A DNA stretch of 64,000 bases from Flavobacterium enshiense (lineage in GTDB: Bacteria; Bacteroidota; Bacteroidia; Flavobacteriales; Flavobacteriaceae): positions 2,604,001-2,668,000 of the forward strand of contig NZ_CP090376.1 in assembly GCF_022836875.1 (NCBI RefSeq). Reading direction: 5' to 3'. The notes below the pieces were generated by a model. That model saw only the letters and a program-made list of their open reading frames with translations, was not told where the DNA came from and ran no database searches. Of this stretch, positions 33,584-42,951 are shown piece after piece. Each line of letters begins with the position of its first letter. Position 1 is the stretch's first letter. The position numbers and the translations under genes are program-made.

Positions 33584-34330
33584 ATGAAAAATGAACCATA
33601 TCACTCAGAACTCAGAGCCCTACTGTCAATAAGAAATTTTAACAGCGCTTTGGAAAAGCATTATACTCAAATGCTTCAAATAGAGAAAAACCTGGAAGAG
33701 TTGAACAAAAATGCTTTAGTGATAATCGAAGCCCACAGTTCTGCTAAATTACAGGAAGGATGGAAGGAAGGTTTAAAAGAAATGAATAGTTCTTTGGATG
33801 GTATAAATGATGTTCTTAATTCTGCGAAAGAAAAAGTTAAAAACCATGACAGATCCGATTCATCAGGATTATGGAAACAGTTTCATTTGTATTTAAACAA
33901 GCTGAAAAAAACAATTAAAAGTCAGGAAGATTTAGGATTCGAGATACTTCCTAAAAGCGAACATGTGCATTGGAAAAAAGACGTATGCAATTTTGAAGAT
34001 ACCATTTTACCATTAATTGTTTCTCACGCTAAAGCTTGTGAAATAGAACTTCAGATGATGGAAAAATATACGCCTGAAGAAATACACAGGCTAACTCAAA
34101 TTCTCCTGGCTCATATACCGGAAAATTTCAGTTTTGAGGATGCTGATAAATATGAAGAAGATTATCTGAAAGCCTTTGAAATTTTTAAGAAAGAATTTAG
34201 GGAGGAAAAAGATCTTTGGGACATTTTTCTAGATATTCTGGCTGGTGGAACGCATCAGGCACCTTCCGAAAGAGTAATGCTGCAGCGATGGATTGAGGGA
34301 GAAAGAGGCGATTTAAAGGATAATTTATAG
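33584..34330 (+). CDS. Hypothetical helical protein (248 aa)
   Basis: A 248-residue, mostly helical, charged protein with no signal or membrane segment. The first 130 residues form likely coiled coils (ALEKHYTQMLQIEKNLEELN, LNKLKKTIKSQEDLG). His-rich sites EHVHWKKDV and LPLIVSHAKACE are in the middle, with HQAPSERVMLQRWIEGERG at the end. The pattern of spaced His and Glu (EIHRLTQILLAHIPENF) faintly recalls hemerythrin-like helical bundles, but I cannot assign it. Confidence 0.7.
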   Translation: MKNEPYHSELRALLSIRNFNSALEKHYTQMLQIEKNLEELNKNALVIIEAHSSAKLQEGWKEGLKEMNSSLDGINDVLNSAKEKVKNHDRSDSSGLWKQFHLYLNKLKKTIKSQEDLGFEILPKSEHVHWKKDVCNFEDTILPLIVSHAKACEIELQMMEKYTPEEIHRLTQILLAHIPENFSFEDADKYEEDYLKAFEIFKKEFREEKDLWDIFLDILAGGTHQAPSERVMLQRWIEGERGDLKDNL

Positions 34331-34368
34331 TTCTGTTTGTAATTTTTGCAAACAAAATACAAAACAAA

Positions 34369-34761
34369 ATGAATCATACAGACAGTAACCTTGTAAATGT
34401 CAGGTATATGGTTGAGGATGTTGACAAATCCGTAGACTTCTACATAAAATATCTTGGGTTCTCTCTTATCAGAAACAATGCTCCTGCATTCGCAGATGTC
34501 GTTAAAGGAAACCTGCGAATATTGCTTAGCGGAAGAACGATTTCAGCCGGTAGAGCCATGCCTGACGGTACACTGCCCTTTCCCGGTGGATGGAACCGGA
34601 TAGAGCTCGTTGTTGAAGATTTAAATGCAGAAGTTGCTAAACTTAAAGAACAGGGACTTCATTTCCGCAACGAGATTATTACCGGACCAGGTGGTTCTCA
34701 AATCTTACTGATTGACCCTTCCGGTAATCTTATAGAACTTTTTCAGCCTGCAAACAGATAA
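34369..34761 (+). CDS. VOC family (glyoxalase/bleomycin resistance-like) protein
   Basis: A 130-residue vicinal-oxygen-chelate protein with two beta-alpha-beta-beta-beta modules: NVRYMVEDVDKSVDFYIKYL and WNRIELVVEDLNAEVAKLKE, ending QILLIDPSGNLIELFQPA. The last motif with Glu is a metal-site hallmark of the fold. Substrate cannot be deduced. It follows the hypothetical helical gene by 38 nt and may be cotranscribed with it. Confidence 0.85.
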   Translation: MNHTDSNLVNVRYMVEDVDKSVDFYIKYLGFSLIRNNAPAFADVVKGNLRILLSGRTISAGRAMPDGTLPFPGGWNRIELVVEDLNAEVAKLKEQGLHFRNEIITGPGGSQILLIDPSGNLIELFQPANR

Positions 34762-34815
34762 AAACACTACAAGGGTAAATTTTGTATAAAATCGAAAATT
34801 TTAAAAGACTTTGAG

Positions 34816-35367
34816 TTAAGAATGCTTATCTGCCGCTGGAAGACCACCATCTTTATCGTAAATTATCGCGGCAAAGATCTCTTTACCCTCTATTTTTTTT
34901 CTTCCTCCTAAGGACGTCAGCTCAATAAGAAAATTACACTGAACGATTTCCCCGCCTAATTTCTCTACCAATTCACAAACGGCTTTTGCTGTCCCTCCGG
35001 ATGCCAGAACGTCATCATGAATTAAAATCCTGTCCCCTTTTTTAATAGCGTCGGTGTGCATTTCCAAAGTATCGGTACCATATTCCAGTTGATAAGAAGC
35101 TGAAATAGTCGTAAATGGCAATTTTTTTGGTTTGCGAACCGGAACAAACCCCACATTTAATTCATGCGCCAAAAGCGTTGCAAAGAAAAAGCCTCTGCTC
35201 TCCACTCCTACTACTTTATCAATCTTTTTGCCATTTAAACTACTGATTAGCAAAGACAAACATTCTTTAGTTCCCTCCGGACTGGACAATAGCGGTGTAA
35301 TATCTTTAAAAACAATCCCCACTTTTGGAAAATCCTGAATATCACGTATGTAGTGTTTCAAACTCAT
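34816..35367 (-). CDS. apt: Adenine phosphoribosyltransferase
   Basis: A 183-residue type I phosphoribosyltransferase that salvages adenine to AMP with PRPP. Landmarks are IRDIQDFPKVGIVFKDITPL at the N-terminus, VGVESRGFFFATLLAH, FVPVRKPKKLPF and the PRPP-binding ILIHDDVLASGGTAKA. The C-terminal tail is a little longer than usual (ADKHS). It reads away from the tRNA-Arg gene. Confidence 0.93.
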   Translation of the reverse strand: MSLKHYIRDIQDFPKVGIVFKDITPLLSSPEGTKECLSLLISSLNGKKIDKVVGVESRGFFFATLLAHELNVGFVPVRKPKKLPFTTISASYQLEYGTDTLEMHTDAIKKGDRILIHDDVLASGGTAKAVCELVEKLGGEIVQCNFLIELTSLGGRKKIEGKEIFAAIIYDKDGGLPAADKHS

Positions 35368-35394
35368 TTTTTTTTTAATTTATATCAAATTTCA

Positions 35395-35425
35395 TTTGCA
35401 TATTATACAATAATGCCTATATTTG
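35395..35425 (+). promoter_or_regulatory. Promoter of tRNA-Arg
   Basis: TTTG at 35395-35398 and TATATTTG at 35418-35425 are 19 bp apart, an ideal Bacteroidetes promoter. The predicted start is about 10 nt before the mature tRNA 5' end. Confidence 0.8.
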
Positions 35426-35440
35426 CACTCGTAAAAACAA

Positions 35441-35514
35441 GGCCTCGTGGCGCAACTGAATAGCGCATCTGATTACGGCTCAGAAGGTTACTGGTTTGAA
35501 TCCAGTCGAGGTCA
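35441..35514 (+). tRNA. tRNA-Arg (anticodon ACG)
   Basis: A 74-nt cloverleaf: acceptor GGCCTCG/CGAGGTC with one G-U pair and discriminator A, D-stem GCGC, anticodon stem TCTGA/TCAGA with loop TTACGGC (anticodon ACG), 5-nt variable loop AGGTT and T-arm ACTGG TTTGAAT CCAGT. The CCA end is not encoded. The A34 is expected to be edited to inosine to read CGU, CGC and CGA. Confidence 0.95.
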
Positions 35515-35515
35515 C

Positions 35516-35545
35516 AAAAAGCTCACCAATGGTGAGCTTTTTTAT
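35516..35545 (+). terminator. Terminator after tRNA-Arg
   Basis: AAAAAGCTCACC, AAT loop, GGTGAGCTTTTTTT: a 12-bp stem and T-run begin 2 nt after the tRNA. Confidence 0.9.
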
Positions 35546-35627
35546 TATACTCTTACCTCATTTATACCCCTAATTTAATAATAATTATCTGAATTTTAGC
35601 TATATTTATATTCTAAAACGATAAGAA

Positions 35628-37985
35628 GTGAGTCTTGAAAAGGAAATAACCGCTTTAATAAAATGGTTTCTGCTTCGCCCAAAAATATCGGGAGTACTCG
35701 TTTTTACTCTGCTTTTCTCCATTTTAAATCTGGCTATTTATTTCCGATATGAGGCTATCCGGGAAAACGAACAGCGTAATATGACCTACATATTAAATGT
35801 AGTCAAACAAAACATTGAGCAAACCCTAAAAAGCAGCTATGCCACTACCATTACACTTGCATTAACAATTGACGATTCAGGTAATCCGAAAAACTTCGAA
35901 GAAGTCGGAAAACAACTTGTCGCCAACTATACTTCTGTTGATGCGGTGCAACTGGTTCCAAAAGGCGTTATCAAATACACTTATCCGCTAAAAGGGAACG
36001 AAGCAGCAATCAATTTCGACATTCTTCACCATCCAGTACACAGAAAATCAGCCTTGAGAGCAATAGCGACCAAATCCATTTATTTTTCTGGCCCAAGAGA
36101 ATTGATACAAGGCGGGATGGGAGTTGTAGGACGTTTGCCCGTGTTTAAAAAAGGAAGATTCTGGGGATTTTCTGCCGTAATTCTAAAATTCGATACATTT
36201 ATCAAATCAACAGGGATTGGAACCTTCAAAAGCGATAAATATTATTTCCAATTTTCAAAGATAAGCCCCATTACGCATAAAGAAGAATTCTTCCTTGAGG
36301 ATAAGAGTGATTTCTCAAAAAAAAATTATCAGAAAGTTGAAATTCCGGAAGGCAGCTGGAATTTATATATCATTCCGAAAAATGAATCAGCACTTTTTTG
36401 GGCCTTTATGCCGGTTATTTCGATTGCACTTTTACTTAGCCTTCTTTGTGGATTTTTTGTAACCACACTACTAAAAAAACCGTCGGAACTGCAGAAACTG
36501 GTCGAAGCACAAACTCTTAAATTAGCAAGAAGCGAATCCCTTTTCAAATCCATTTTTGAACATGCCGGCTTAGGAATCACACACAATAATTCCAAAGACG
36601 GTTCTTACATTGATGCCAATGATAAATTTTGCGAACTCATCGGATACAACAAAGAAGAATTAAAGTCAATGGATTTTATGAAGATTACACATCCCGAAGA
36701 TCTTCAAGCCGACTTAGACTACATGCAACGACTCAAAAATGGTGAAATCAATCAATTTTCCATGGAAAAAAGGTATTTCGACAAAAACGGGAAAATCATT
36801 TGGGTCAACATCACCGTTACGCCTCTCTGGGAAAATAGAAACAATCCGACCAATCACATCACTATTGTAGAAGACATTACGCAACGAAAAGAATCCGAAA
36901 AACTGATTCTGGAATCACAGAAGAAAATCAAAGATCTTATTAACAGTATTGACGGCATTGTTTGGGAAGGAAACTCTGTAGAACCCGGCGTTACCTTCGT
37001 AAGCAAAAAATCCGAAGACATCTTGGGATATACGCCGGAAGAATGGCTTGTCGATAAATATTTCTGGAGAAAAATCATTCATCCGGATGACCGGGATTGG
37101 GTAATCAAACAAAGTACCGACAATGCAAAATCCAGAAAAGCTTTTGACACTGAATACCGCATAATTGCCAAAAAAGGAAATATCGTTTGGATGCGGGACA
37201 TCGTAAGCATTTATCATGAAAGCGAAGAATCCATTAAATTCAGAGGAATCCTGATCGACATTACTAAATCCAAACAATTCGAAATCGACCTAAACAACTC
37301 ACTCACACTGGTAACCGAACAAAACAAACGCTTACTGAACTTCTCGCACATTGTTTCGCATAATTTACGTTCGCACACCAGCAATATACAGTCGTTGATC
37401 AATCTGATTGAAATGAGTGATAACGAAGACGAAAAGAAAGAATTATTGGTTCTGCTAAAATCCGTTTCTGAGGCTTTGAACGAAACAATGGACAACCTGA
37501 ACGAAGTAGTATCCATCCAAACCAACATTACACCAGTAATAGAGGAATTAAACCTCAATAAATTTATTAATAGAACATTAGAGGTACTTCGAAATCAGAT
37601 TATTAAAAACGAAGCCGAAATCGAAAACAATATTACCGATGACCAAACCGTAAAATTCAATCCGGCTTATCTGGAAAGCGTTTTACTCAATTTTTTATCT
37701 AACGCCATCCGATACAAACATCCCAAAAGAAATCCTAGTATAGAATTAAATTCTTATCTTGAAGATAATTACAGAGTTGTGGAAATCAAAGATAATGGCA
37801 TAGGAATTGATTTAGATAAAAACGGGAACAAACTCTTCGGAATGTACAAAACATTTACAAACAATCCGGAATCACGTGGTATCGGGCTTTTTATTACAAA
37901 AAACCAGGTCGATGCCTTAAAAGGAAAAATTAAAGTTGAAAGTAAGCTAAACGAAGGAACCACCTTCAAAATTTATTTCAAATAA
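35628..37985 (+). CDS. CHASE-PAS-PAS hybrid-less sensor histidine kinase
   Basis: A 785-residue membrane kinase starting with GTG at 35628 (no ATG fits). A TM helix (about 19-36) and a second near 255-280 enclose a periplasmic CHASE-like domain (residues about 70-220). Two PAS/PAC units follow (about 300-425 and 430-555: YIDANDKFCELIGY, WVNITVTPLWENRN, ITQRKESEK). The H-box is FSHIVSHNLRSHTSN with H578, then an HATPase_c domain (NFLSNAIRYK, IKDNGIGIDL). The next gene, a response regulator, overlaps the stop (TAATG), so they are a coupled pair. Signal unknown. Confidence 0.9.
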   Translation: MSLEKEITALIKWFLLRPKISGVLVFTLLFSILNLAIYFRYEAIRENEQRNMTYILNVVKQNIEQTLKSSYATTITLALTIDDSGNPKNFEEVGKQLVANYTSVDAVQLVPKGVIKYTYPLKGNEAAINFDILHHPVHRKSALRAIATKSIYFSGPRELIQGGMGVVGRLPVFKKGRFWGFSAVILKFDTFIKSTGIGTFKSDKYYFQFSKISPITHKEEFFLEDKSDFSKKNYQKVEIPEGSWNLYIIPKNESALFWAFMPVISIALLLSLLCGFFVTTLLKKPSELQKLVEAQTLKLARSESLFKSIFEHAGLGITHNNSKDGSYIDANDKFCELIGYNKEELKSMDFMKITHPEDLQADLDYMQRLKNGEINQFSMEKRYFDKNGKIIWVNITVTPLWENRNNPTNHITIVEDITQRKESEKLILESQKKIKDLINSIDGIVWEGNSVEPGVTFVSKKSEDILGYTPEEWLVDKYFWRKIIHPDDRDWVIKQSTDNAKSRKAFDTEYRIIAKKGNIVWMRDIVSIYHESEESIKFRGILIDITKSKQFEIDLNNSLTLVTEQNKRLLNFSHIVSHNLRSHTSNIQSLINLIEMSDNEDEKKELLVLLKSVSEALNETMDNLNEVVSIQTNITPVIEELNLNKFINRTLEVLRNQIIKNEAEIENNITDDQTVKFNPAYLESVLLNFLSNAIRYKHPKRNPSIELNSYLEDNYRVVEIKDNGIGIDLDKNGNKLFGMYKTFTNNPESRGIGLFITKNQVDALKGKIKVESKLNEGTTFKIYFK

Positions 37986-38365
37986 TGCTTCAAAAAAGAA
38001 TTTACATAATAGACGACGACCCAATTTATCAGCTCGTTACAAAAAAACTGATTGAAAAGACCGCTCTTTTCGAAGACAGTAGATCTTTTGTAAACGGCAG
38101 TGAAGCCTTATCTTATTTTGAAAATACCGGTGACATCCCAGATATTATTCTCCTCGATATTGAAATGCCTGAAATGGACGGTTGGGATTTTCTTGACCAA
38201 TTATTACACATTGAAAAAAGTTTTGAAAAAGATGCAACAATCTATATTGCAAGTTCTTCCATTGCATTGGAAGACAAAATGAAAGCCAGAAGTTATCCTT
38301 GTGTAAAAGATTTTCTCAGTAAACCCATGGATATTGAAAAATTGAAGACCATTGCCGCTGAATAA
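37985..38365 (+). CDS. Single-domain response regulator
   Basis: A 126-residue receiver domain without an output domain. The acidic pocket is IDDDP (residues 9-13), the phosphoacceptor is D58 (IILLDIEMPEMDGW), with S/T switch ASSS and K in LSKPMD. The ATG overlaps the kinase stop codon. It likely relays phosphate to a further protein or binds a target by itself. Confidence 0.9.
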   Translation: MLQKRIYIIDDDPIYQLVTKKLIEKTALFEDSRSFVNGSEALSYFENTGDIPDIILLDIEMPEMDGWDFLDQLLHIEKSFEKDATIYIASSSIALEDKMKARSYPCVKDFLSKPMDIEKLKTIAAE

Positions 38366-38395
38366 TAATTTATATTTGCATTCAAACCCACTACA

Positions 38396-38971
38396 ATGAA
38401 TGCCGATTTTATTTTCGATAAAGAATACAAAAACAACATCTTCGCTGAATACGAAATAAAGTTCAAGGAATTTGAAAACTGTACTTTTAATCATTGCGAT
38501 TTTACGCTTTGCAATTTTTTAGGAACCGTTTTTATTGACTGCACCTTCTATCATTGTAACTTCAAAGAAGCACAAGTTGGTCATGTCGGATTGCGAAACG
38601 CAGTTTTTAATGACTGTAATTTTACTTCTGTGAATTTTGCAATGACCGATCAAATTTTACATGAATTTTACTTTAACAATTGTTTGCTGGATTACGCCCA
38701 GTTTTATGCCTTAAAGCTGAAACGAATCAGTTTTACCAATTGCAGTATGGTAAGTGTCGACTTCATGAAAACCGATTTATCAGAGGCTTTATTTGACAAC
38801 TGCAATCTGCGTTTGGCAGTTTTTGCAGACGCAAATTGTGAAAAAACCGATTTCTACTCCAGTTACGATTTTACAATTGATCCGGAAAAAACCAAACTTA
38901 AAAAAGCGATATTCTCTTCAGAAGGTATAAAAGGATTGCTTACAAAGTATAATCTTGTAATTAAGGATTAG
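38396..38971 (+). CDS. Pentapeptide-repeat protein
   Basis: A 191-residue protein made mostly of imperfect A(N/D)LXX-type pentapeptides with C and N at the turns (FENCTFNHCDFTLCNFLG, FIDCTFYHCNFKEAQ, FNDCNFTSVNFAM). It should form a right-handed quadrilateral beta-helix, in the style of Qnr and MfpA. Those bind DNA gyrase, but similarity of fold does not prove that. A TATATTTG -7 box at 38371-38378 lies 18 nt before the ATG. Confidence 0.82.
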   Translation: MNADFIFDKEYKNNIFAEYEIKFKEFENCTFNHCDFTLCNFLGTVFIDCTFYHCNFKEAQVGHVGLRNAVFNDCNFTSVNFAMTDQILHEFYFNNCLLDYAQFYALKLKRISFTNCSMVSVDFMKTDLSEALFDNCNLRLAVFADANCEKTDFYSSYDFTIDPEKTKLKKAIFSSEGIKGLLTKYNLVIKD

Positions 38972-39645
38972 ATTATTATTTTCCCGTCTTCCATTGTAAT
39001 CATACGGTTAGTTCTTGAGGCAAATTCATTATCATGCGTTACAACGAGAATGGTTTGATTGCACTCATGGGCTAACTGTTTAAAAATATCAAAAACCATA
39101 TCACTGTTTTTCTTATCGAGATTCCCTGTTGGTTCATCCCCCATAATAATTAAAGGATTATTGATAAGTGCTCGTGCTATAGCCACACGCTGTTTTTGCC
39201 CTCCGCTCAGCTGACTGGGCATTTTTAAAGCCTGATCCTGCATATCGAGAGTTTTTAGGTATTCCATAGCCCGATTTTCGAGCTCTTCTTCTGATAATTT
39301 ACCTAATTTATATCCCGGTAGCATGACATTCTTCAATGCATTGTATTCCGACAGCAAATAATGAAACTGGAACACAAAACCGATATTTTCATTACGGATG
39401 CGTGCCAAATCAACATCTGTTTTATTGGTGACATCTTCTTCATGGATAAGTATTTTCCCTTCATAATCGGTATCCATCGTCGAAAGCAGATATAAAAGTG
39501 TTGATTTACCACAGCCGGATTTCCCCACAATGGAGACAAATTCACCATGATCAATACTCATGCTGATATTGTCCAGAACCTTAAACTTCACTGGATCGTA
39601 AAAGTACTTTGTCAGTCCTATGGTTTCCAACACTTTATTACTCAT
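38968..39645 (-). CDS. ABC transporter ATP-binding protein (MacB/LolD type)
   Basis: A 225-residue ATPase: Walker A GKSGCGKST (about 37-45), Q-loop, signature LSGGQKQRVAIARALI and Walker B LIIMGDEPTGNLD. It serves the FtsX-like permease encoded directly upstream (gap 2 nt), with the adaptor protein before that. It is the last gene of the operon, and its end overlaps the 3' end of the convergent pentapeptide gene by 4 nt. Confidence 0.9.
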   Translation of the reverse strand: MSNKVLETIGLTKYFYDPVKFKVLDNISMSIDHGEFVSIVGKSGCGKSTLLYLLSTMDTDYEGKILIHEEDVTNKTDVDLARIRNENIGFVFQFHYLLSEYNALKNVMLPGYKLGKLSEEELENRAMEYLKTLDMQDQALKMPSQLSGGQKQRVAIARALINNPLIIMGDEPTGNLDKKNSDMVFDIFKQLAHECNQTILVVTHDNEFASRTNRMITMEDGKIII

Positions 39646-39647
39646 GA

Positions 39648-40907
39648 CTATTTTCTTCTAATAATGTCAACAGGGTCAATTTTACCGGCTTTTAACGCAG
39701 GAAATAACCCGGCAACGAATGTTGTTGATATGGCAAATGTAATTCCGATAACATAAAACATCGGATTGTAATTCATTGGATAAGTTTCCACCGTAGGTAA
39801 CGAAGTTGTAGCAAATGGAATCAAATCAATAATATTGGAAAATATAAACCCAAAAATCAATCCTAAAATGCCGCCGGTAACTCCGATTATTAAAGAAAGT
39901 AAAATGAAAATCCATTTTACGTCGCTACCTGAAAACCCCGTCGCTTTCAAAATGGCAATGCTGTCCATCTTCTCATAAATTAGCATGTTCAATATATTAT
40001 AGATTCCGAAACCAGCCACTATTAACAAAACAACACCCACTGAATATGAAATTATAGTTCGGATGGTCGTTCCGGTTTCAAACTGTGCATTTGCTGTTTG
40101 GTAATCGATGGCATCCAATTCAAATTTTGAGCAAAATTCTTTTGCCAGAGCAGGTGCTAGATTTATATCGTGGAGCTTCAACTGAATATCTGTCATGTAA
40201 TTAGTGGCCTCTCCCAAAATTTTCTGTGCCGTACTTATTGAGGTTGTAGTCATCACATCGTCTATTTCTGCTAAACCTATTTGTGAAATCCCTACAATTT
40301 TAAGCAATGCTAAATTACCTTTTGGCGTGGTAACCCTAATCATATCTCCAACAGCAAGCATCATTTTAGCAGCCAATCCGGAACCAATGATGACGCTGTT
40401 ATTTTGCTCTAAATCCGTAATTTTTCCTTCCCGTATATAATCACTAAATTTGAAAAGCGACTCTTCGGCTGCAATATCAATTCCATTAATAACCCCTGAA
40501 ATTTCTATGGTTCCCGAATTAAAAAAAACCGGTGTCACAACTTTAGGAGCCACATCAAGCACTCTTTTATCATTATGGAGCACATCAATTATGGTTTTAC
40601 TGTTGTAAATTGCTTTTCCTCTGTCTTTCGGTTTGATCGAATTAATAAAATTGGTATTTTTTTTATATTCATCGGATAATGAGACCGGCTGATTTTCGAC
40701 AGGTTTTATTTCATTGTACAAACGGACATGAGGGGTCCTGTTGAGCATTAATCCATCCAGCAGATCATTCATACCATTCATAAAACTCACCAGGGAAATA
40801 AACATCGTGATACCAAATGTCACACCAATAGCTGCAATCACGCTTTGTTTGAGCCGGGCACGAAGCAAATGTAAGGCAATATTCAGAACTAGTTTATAAT
40901 TCATCAC
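39648..40907 (-). CDS. ABC transporter permease (FtsX/MacB type)
   Basis: A 419-residue permease with a MacB-like plan: N-terminal helix (AAIGVTFGITMFISLVSFMN), periplasmic MacB_PCD domain (about 45-275) and three C-terminal helices (about 285-410) containing an FtsX domain (LLIVAGFGIYNILNMLIYEK, AILKATGFSGSDVKWIFILL). Its start overlaps the adaptor stop by 4 nt (ATGA-type). Substrate, probably a lipoprotein-, peptide- or drug-like molecule, is unknown. Confidence 0.9.
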   Translation of the reverse strand: MMNYKLVLNIALHLLRARLKQSVIAAIGVTFGITMFISLVSFMNGMNDLLDGLMLNRTPHVRLYNEIKPVENQPVSLSDEYKKNTNFINSIKPKDRGKAIYNSKTIIDVLHNDKRVLDVAPKVVTPVFFNSGTIEISGVINGIDIAAEESLFKFSDYIREGKITDLEQNNSVIIGSGLAAKMMLAVGDMIRVTTPKGNLALLKIVGISQIGLAEIDDVMTTTSISTAQKILGEATNYMTDIQLKLHDINLAPALAKEFCSKFELDAIDYQTANAQFETGTTIRTIISYSVGVVLLIVAGFGIYNILNMLIYEKMDSIAILKATGFSGSDVKWIFILLSLIIGVTGGILGLIFGFIFSNIIDLIPFATTSLPTVETYPMNYNPMFYVIGITFAISTTFVAGLFPALKAGKIDPVDIIRRK

Positions 40908-41992
40908 TCCGGCAGATAAATGGTTTCGCCTGCTTTCAATCCTTCCAGAATTTCCACTTTCTCATAATCGGAAAGACCAATTTTAATTTTTCGTTTCTCT
41001 TTTCCTTCCACCAAAACATAGGTTTTGTCAACCAGATAATTTTTTGGAATGGTAATAGCCTGCTTTTTGGTCTGTATTATGATATTCGTTTCGACAGTTA
41101 AATTCGGATAGAGTTTTTTTGGTGTTTGGATAAATTCTGCCTCAATTTTAAATGTTCGGGAACGTTCATCCATAATCGGATAAATCTTGCTCACTACAGC
41201 CTTAAAGACAGTTCCTTTATAACTATCCATGGTCACCAAAACCTCTTGCTTCATTTTTACTAAAGCCATATCGTTCTCATCGACATCCAACTCTACAAAA
41301 AAAGAATCTGCTTTACCGATAACCGCTAAAGGTGTTTGTGGTGTAATAAAGTCGCCCACATCAACCAACACATCAAATAATTTTCCTGAAAAGGCACTTT
41401 TTATAGTAAAATCACTTTGGTTTTTTTGGCTGAGCCTCAAGTTTATTTTACTTCGCTCTTGCTCATTTTTAAGTTGTACACGAAGTTCTTCCAGTCTTTT
41501 TTGAGCTGCCTCATACGCTAATTTTGAATTTTTATAAGCTAACTCAGACCGTTCAAAATCAACTTCTGTAATTCCGCCATGGTTTATCACGTTTTTATTT
41601 CGCTTGAAAACGGATTCATCGAGTGAAACTTTATCTCTCGCTGCAAGCACAGCCAACTCCAATTCGGCTATTTTATTTTTGATAAACGAACTTTTTTCGT
41701 TGCTTAACTCATAAGTCAATTGGGCATTTTCTGTATTAAGCCGGGCTTTGTCACTATCCAGTTCAAACAAAGACTGTTCTTTGACAATTATATCTCCTGC
41801 TTCAACATTAATTTTTCTGAGTTCGCCACTTACGGTTGAATAAACCACATATTGACCTTCGGCCTTCACACTTCCTGAGGCATAGACACTTTGGGTAATA
41901 TCGCCTACAATTGGCTGAATACCTGCATTTGTGTTTTTACAAGCCGTAATTACCAACACAGCTAAAAAAGGAAAAATACTTTTTACCTTCAT
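40904..41992 (-). CDS. Periplasmic adaptor (MacA/HlyD-like)
   Basis: A 362-residue membrane fusion protein with a lipoprotein-type N-terminus (FLAVLVITACKN, Cys about 18). The lipoyl domain halves are VVYSTVSGELRKINVEAGDI and FTIKSAFSGKLFDVLVDVGD, with a long coiled-coil hairpin between and beta-barrel and MP domains after. It is the first gene of the MacA-MacB-like operon (adaptor, permease, ATPase). No TolC gene is in this operon, so it would use another. Confidence 0.88.
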   Translation of the reverse strand: MKVKSIFPFLAVLVITACKNTNAGIQPIVGDITQSVYASGSVKAEGQYVVYSTVSGELRKINVEAGDIIVKEQSLFELDSDKARLNTENAQLTYELSNEKSSFIKNKIAELELAVLAARDKVSLDESVFKRNKNVINHGGITEVDFERSELAYKNSKLAYEAAQKRLEELRVQLKNEQERSKINLRLSQKNQSDFTIKSAFSGKLFDVLVDVGDFITPQTPLAVIGKADSFFVELDVDENDMALVKMKQEVLVTMDSYKGTVFKAVVSKIYPIMDERSRTFKIEAEFIQTPKKLYPNLTVETNIIIQTKKQAITIPKNYLVDKTYVLVEGKEKRKIKIGLSDYEKVEILEGLKAGETIYLPE

Positions 41993-42082
41993 CGTATTTA
42001 ACTTTAATTCAGATACAAATAAAAATTATCTACTTCTGTCTATCAAATTTACAGGAATTTTATGAGGATAAGACTGATAAAG

Positions 42083-42120
42083 GTCATAAAAAAACTCCAA
42101 ATCAAATTTGGAGTTCAAGT
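42083..42120 (-). terminator. Terminator of the secreted-protein gene
   Basis: AACTCCAAAT (42093-42102) pairs with 42106-42115; on the minus strand a T-run follows. It lies just after the stop of the minus-strand gene at 42124. Confidence 0.8.
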
Positions 42121-42123
42121 GCA

Positions 42124-42804
42124 TTAATTCTCTTTGATAATCATGACCGAGCCCTTAAACCCGGTGGCCAAATCCCACTGGTCACTCGTAATCACCTTTC
42201 CTTTATCATCAAAAATGGAAAACTCAGCCGTATTCGGACCTGATGTTCCCTGGTTTAGTGCTTCAAATTCTATCTTATTAAAACCAGGCGTTAAACCAAT
42301 CTCTATTGTTCTGTAGCCTTGGAATAATTCGACATGAGCCGCAATCACCATGTTATTGATATAAACTTTAACCACGTCACCATCAATTGCCATGTGGTCA
42401 CGGCATAATATCTTTATAGTATTCGCTTTTGTTTTGTATTCACCGAAAGATTGATTGCGACGAAATATCTTTGTATTCTCATCCCCGCTCCCTTTCGGTA
42501 CAGCATTTTTTGGGATTTCATAAGGACTGATAAACTGTTCGGGCTTCTTATCTGTCGTTTGACCTATTTGCGCTGTTGATGTGCCTTCTTTTGGAAATGT
42601 AAGCGGTCTATCCTTATCCAAAACCGAATCGCTGAAATCCATAGGCTGAAAACGTGGGGTATCTGCTTTTGCTGGCAGAGAATTGATCGCTACTTCCGGA
42701 TCTTTCATACGCGGAATCACAACGGTTTTCTTACCATTATCCGGTTGCGCAAACCCCTGAAGTGAAAATAGCAATGCCGTTGCAAAAGTGTATAAAAATT
42801 TCAC
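42124..42804 (-). CDS. Conserved secreted protein of unknown function (226 aa)
   Basis: A 226-residue exported protein: signal peptide TFATALLFSLQGFAQ (cleavage about 19), a proline-rich, probably disordered middle (KPEQFISPYEIPKNAVPKG) and a beta-sandwich C-terminal half (NTIKILCRDHMAIDGDVVKV, TIEIGLTPGFNKIEFEAL, AEFSIFDDKGKVI). The beta pattern suggests an Ig-like or carbohydrate-binding surface domain. No sorting domain is seen. I do not recognise the family. Confidence 0.75.
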   Translation of the reverse strand: MKFLYTFATALLFSLQGFAQPDNGKKTVVIPRMKDPEVAINSLPAKADTPRFQPMDFSDSVLDKDRPLTFPKEGTSTAQIGQTTDKKPEQFISPYEIPKNAVPKGSGDENTKIFRRNQSFGEYKTKANTIKILCRDHMAIDGDVVKVYINNMVIAAHVELFQGYRTIEIGLTPGFNKIEFEALNQGTSGPNTAEFSIFDDKGKVITSDQWDLATGFKGSVMIIKEN

Positions 42805-42917
42805 GTGATCTTTTTTAGTTATTCCAAAAATACTAAATCAAAAACTATTCCAATCTTAAAATTGAACTGTAAAACGTTAATATTAGTTAAATTTAAATAA
42901 ACCGTATACTTTATAAA

Positions 42918-42947
42918 ATAAAAAAACCCTCATTTTTGAGGGCTTTA
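42918..42947 (-). terminator. Terminator after the TPR gene
   Basis: CCCTCA/TGAGGG with flanking A-run and T-run form a hairpin just after the stop of the minus-strand TPR gene. Confidence 0.75.
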
Positions 42948-42951
42948 ATAA

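Noticed and set aside
38396..38971. Pentapeptide protein as a quinolone-resistance Qnr gene
   Set aside because: The repeat fold fits, but Qnr-specific loop features are not visible and gyrA is not in the same operon; the general name is safer.
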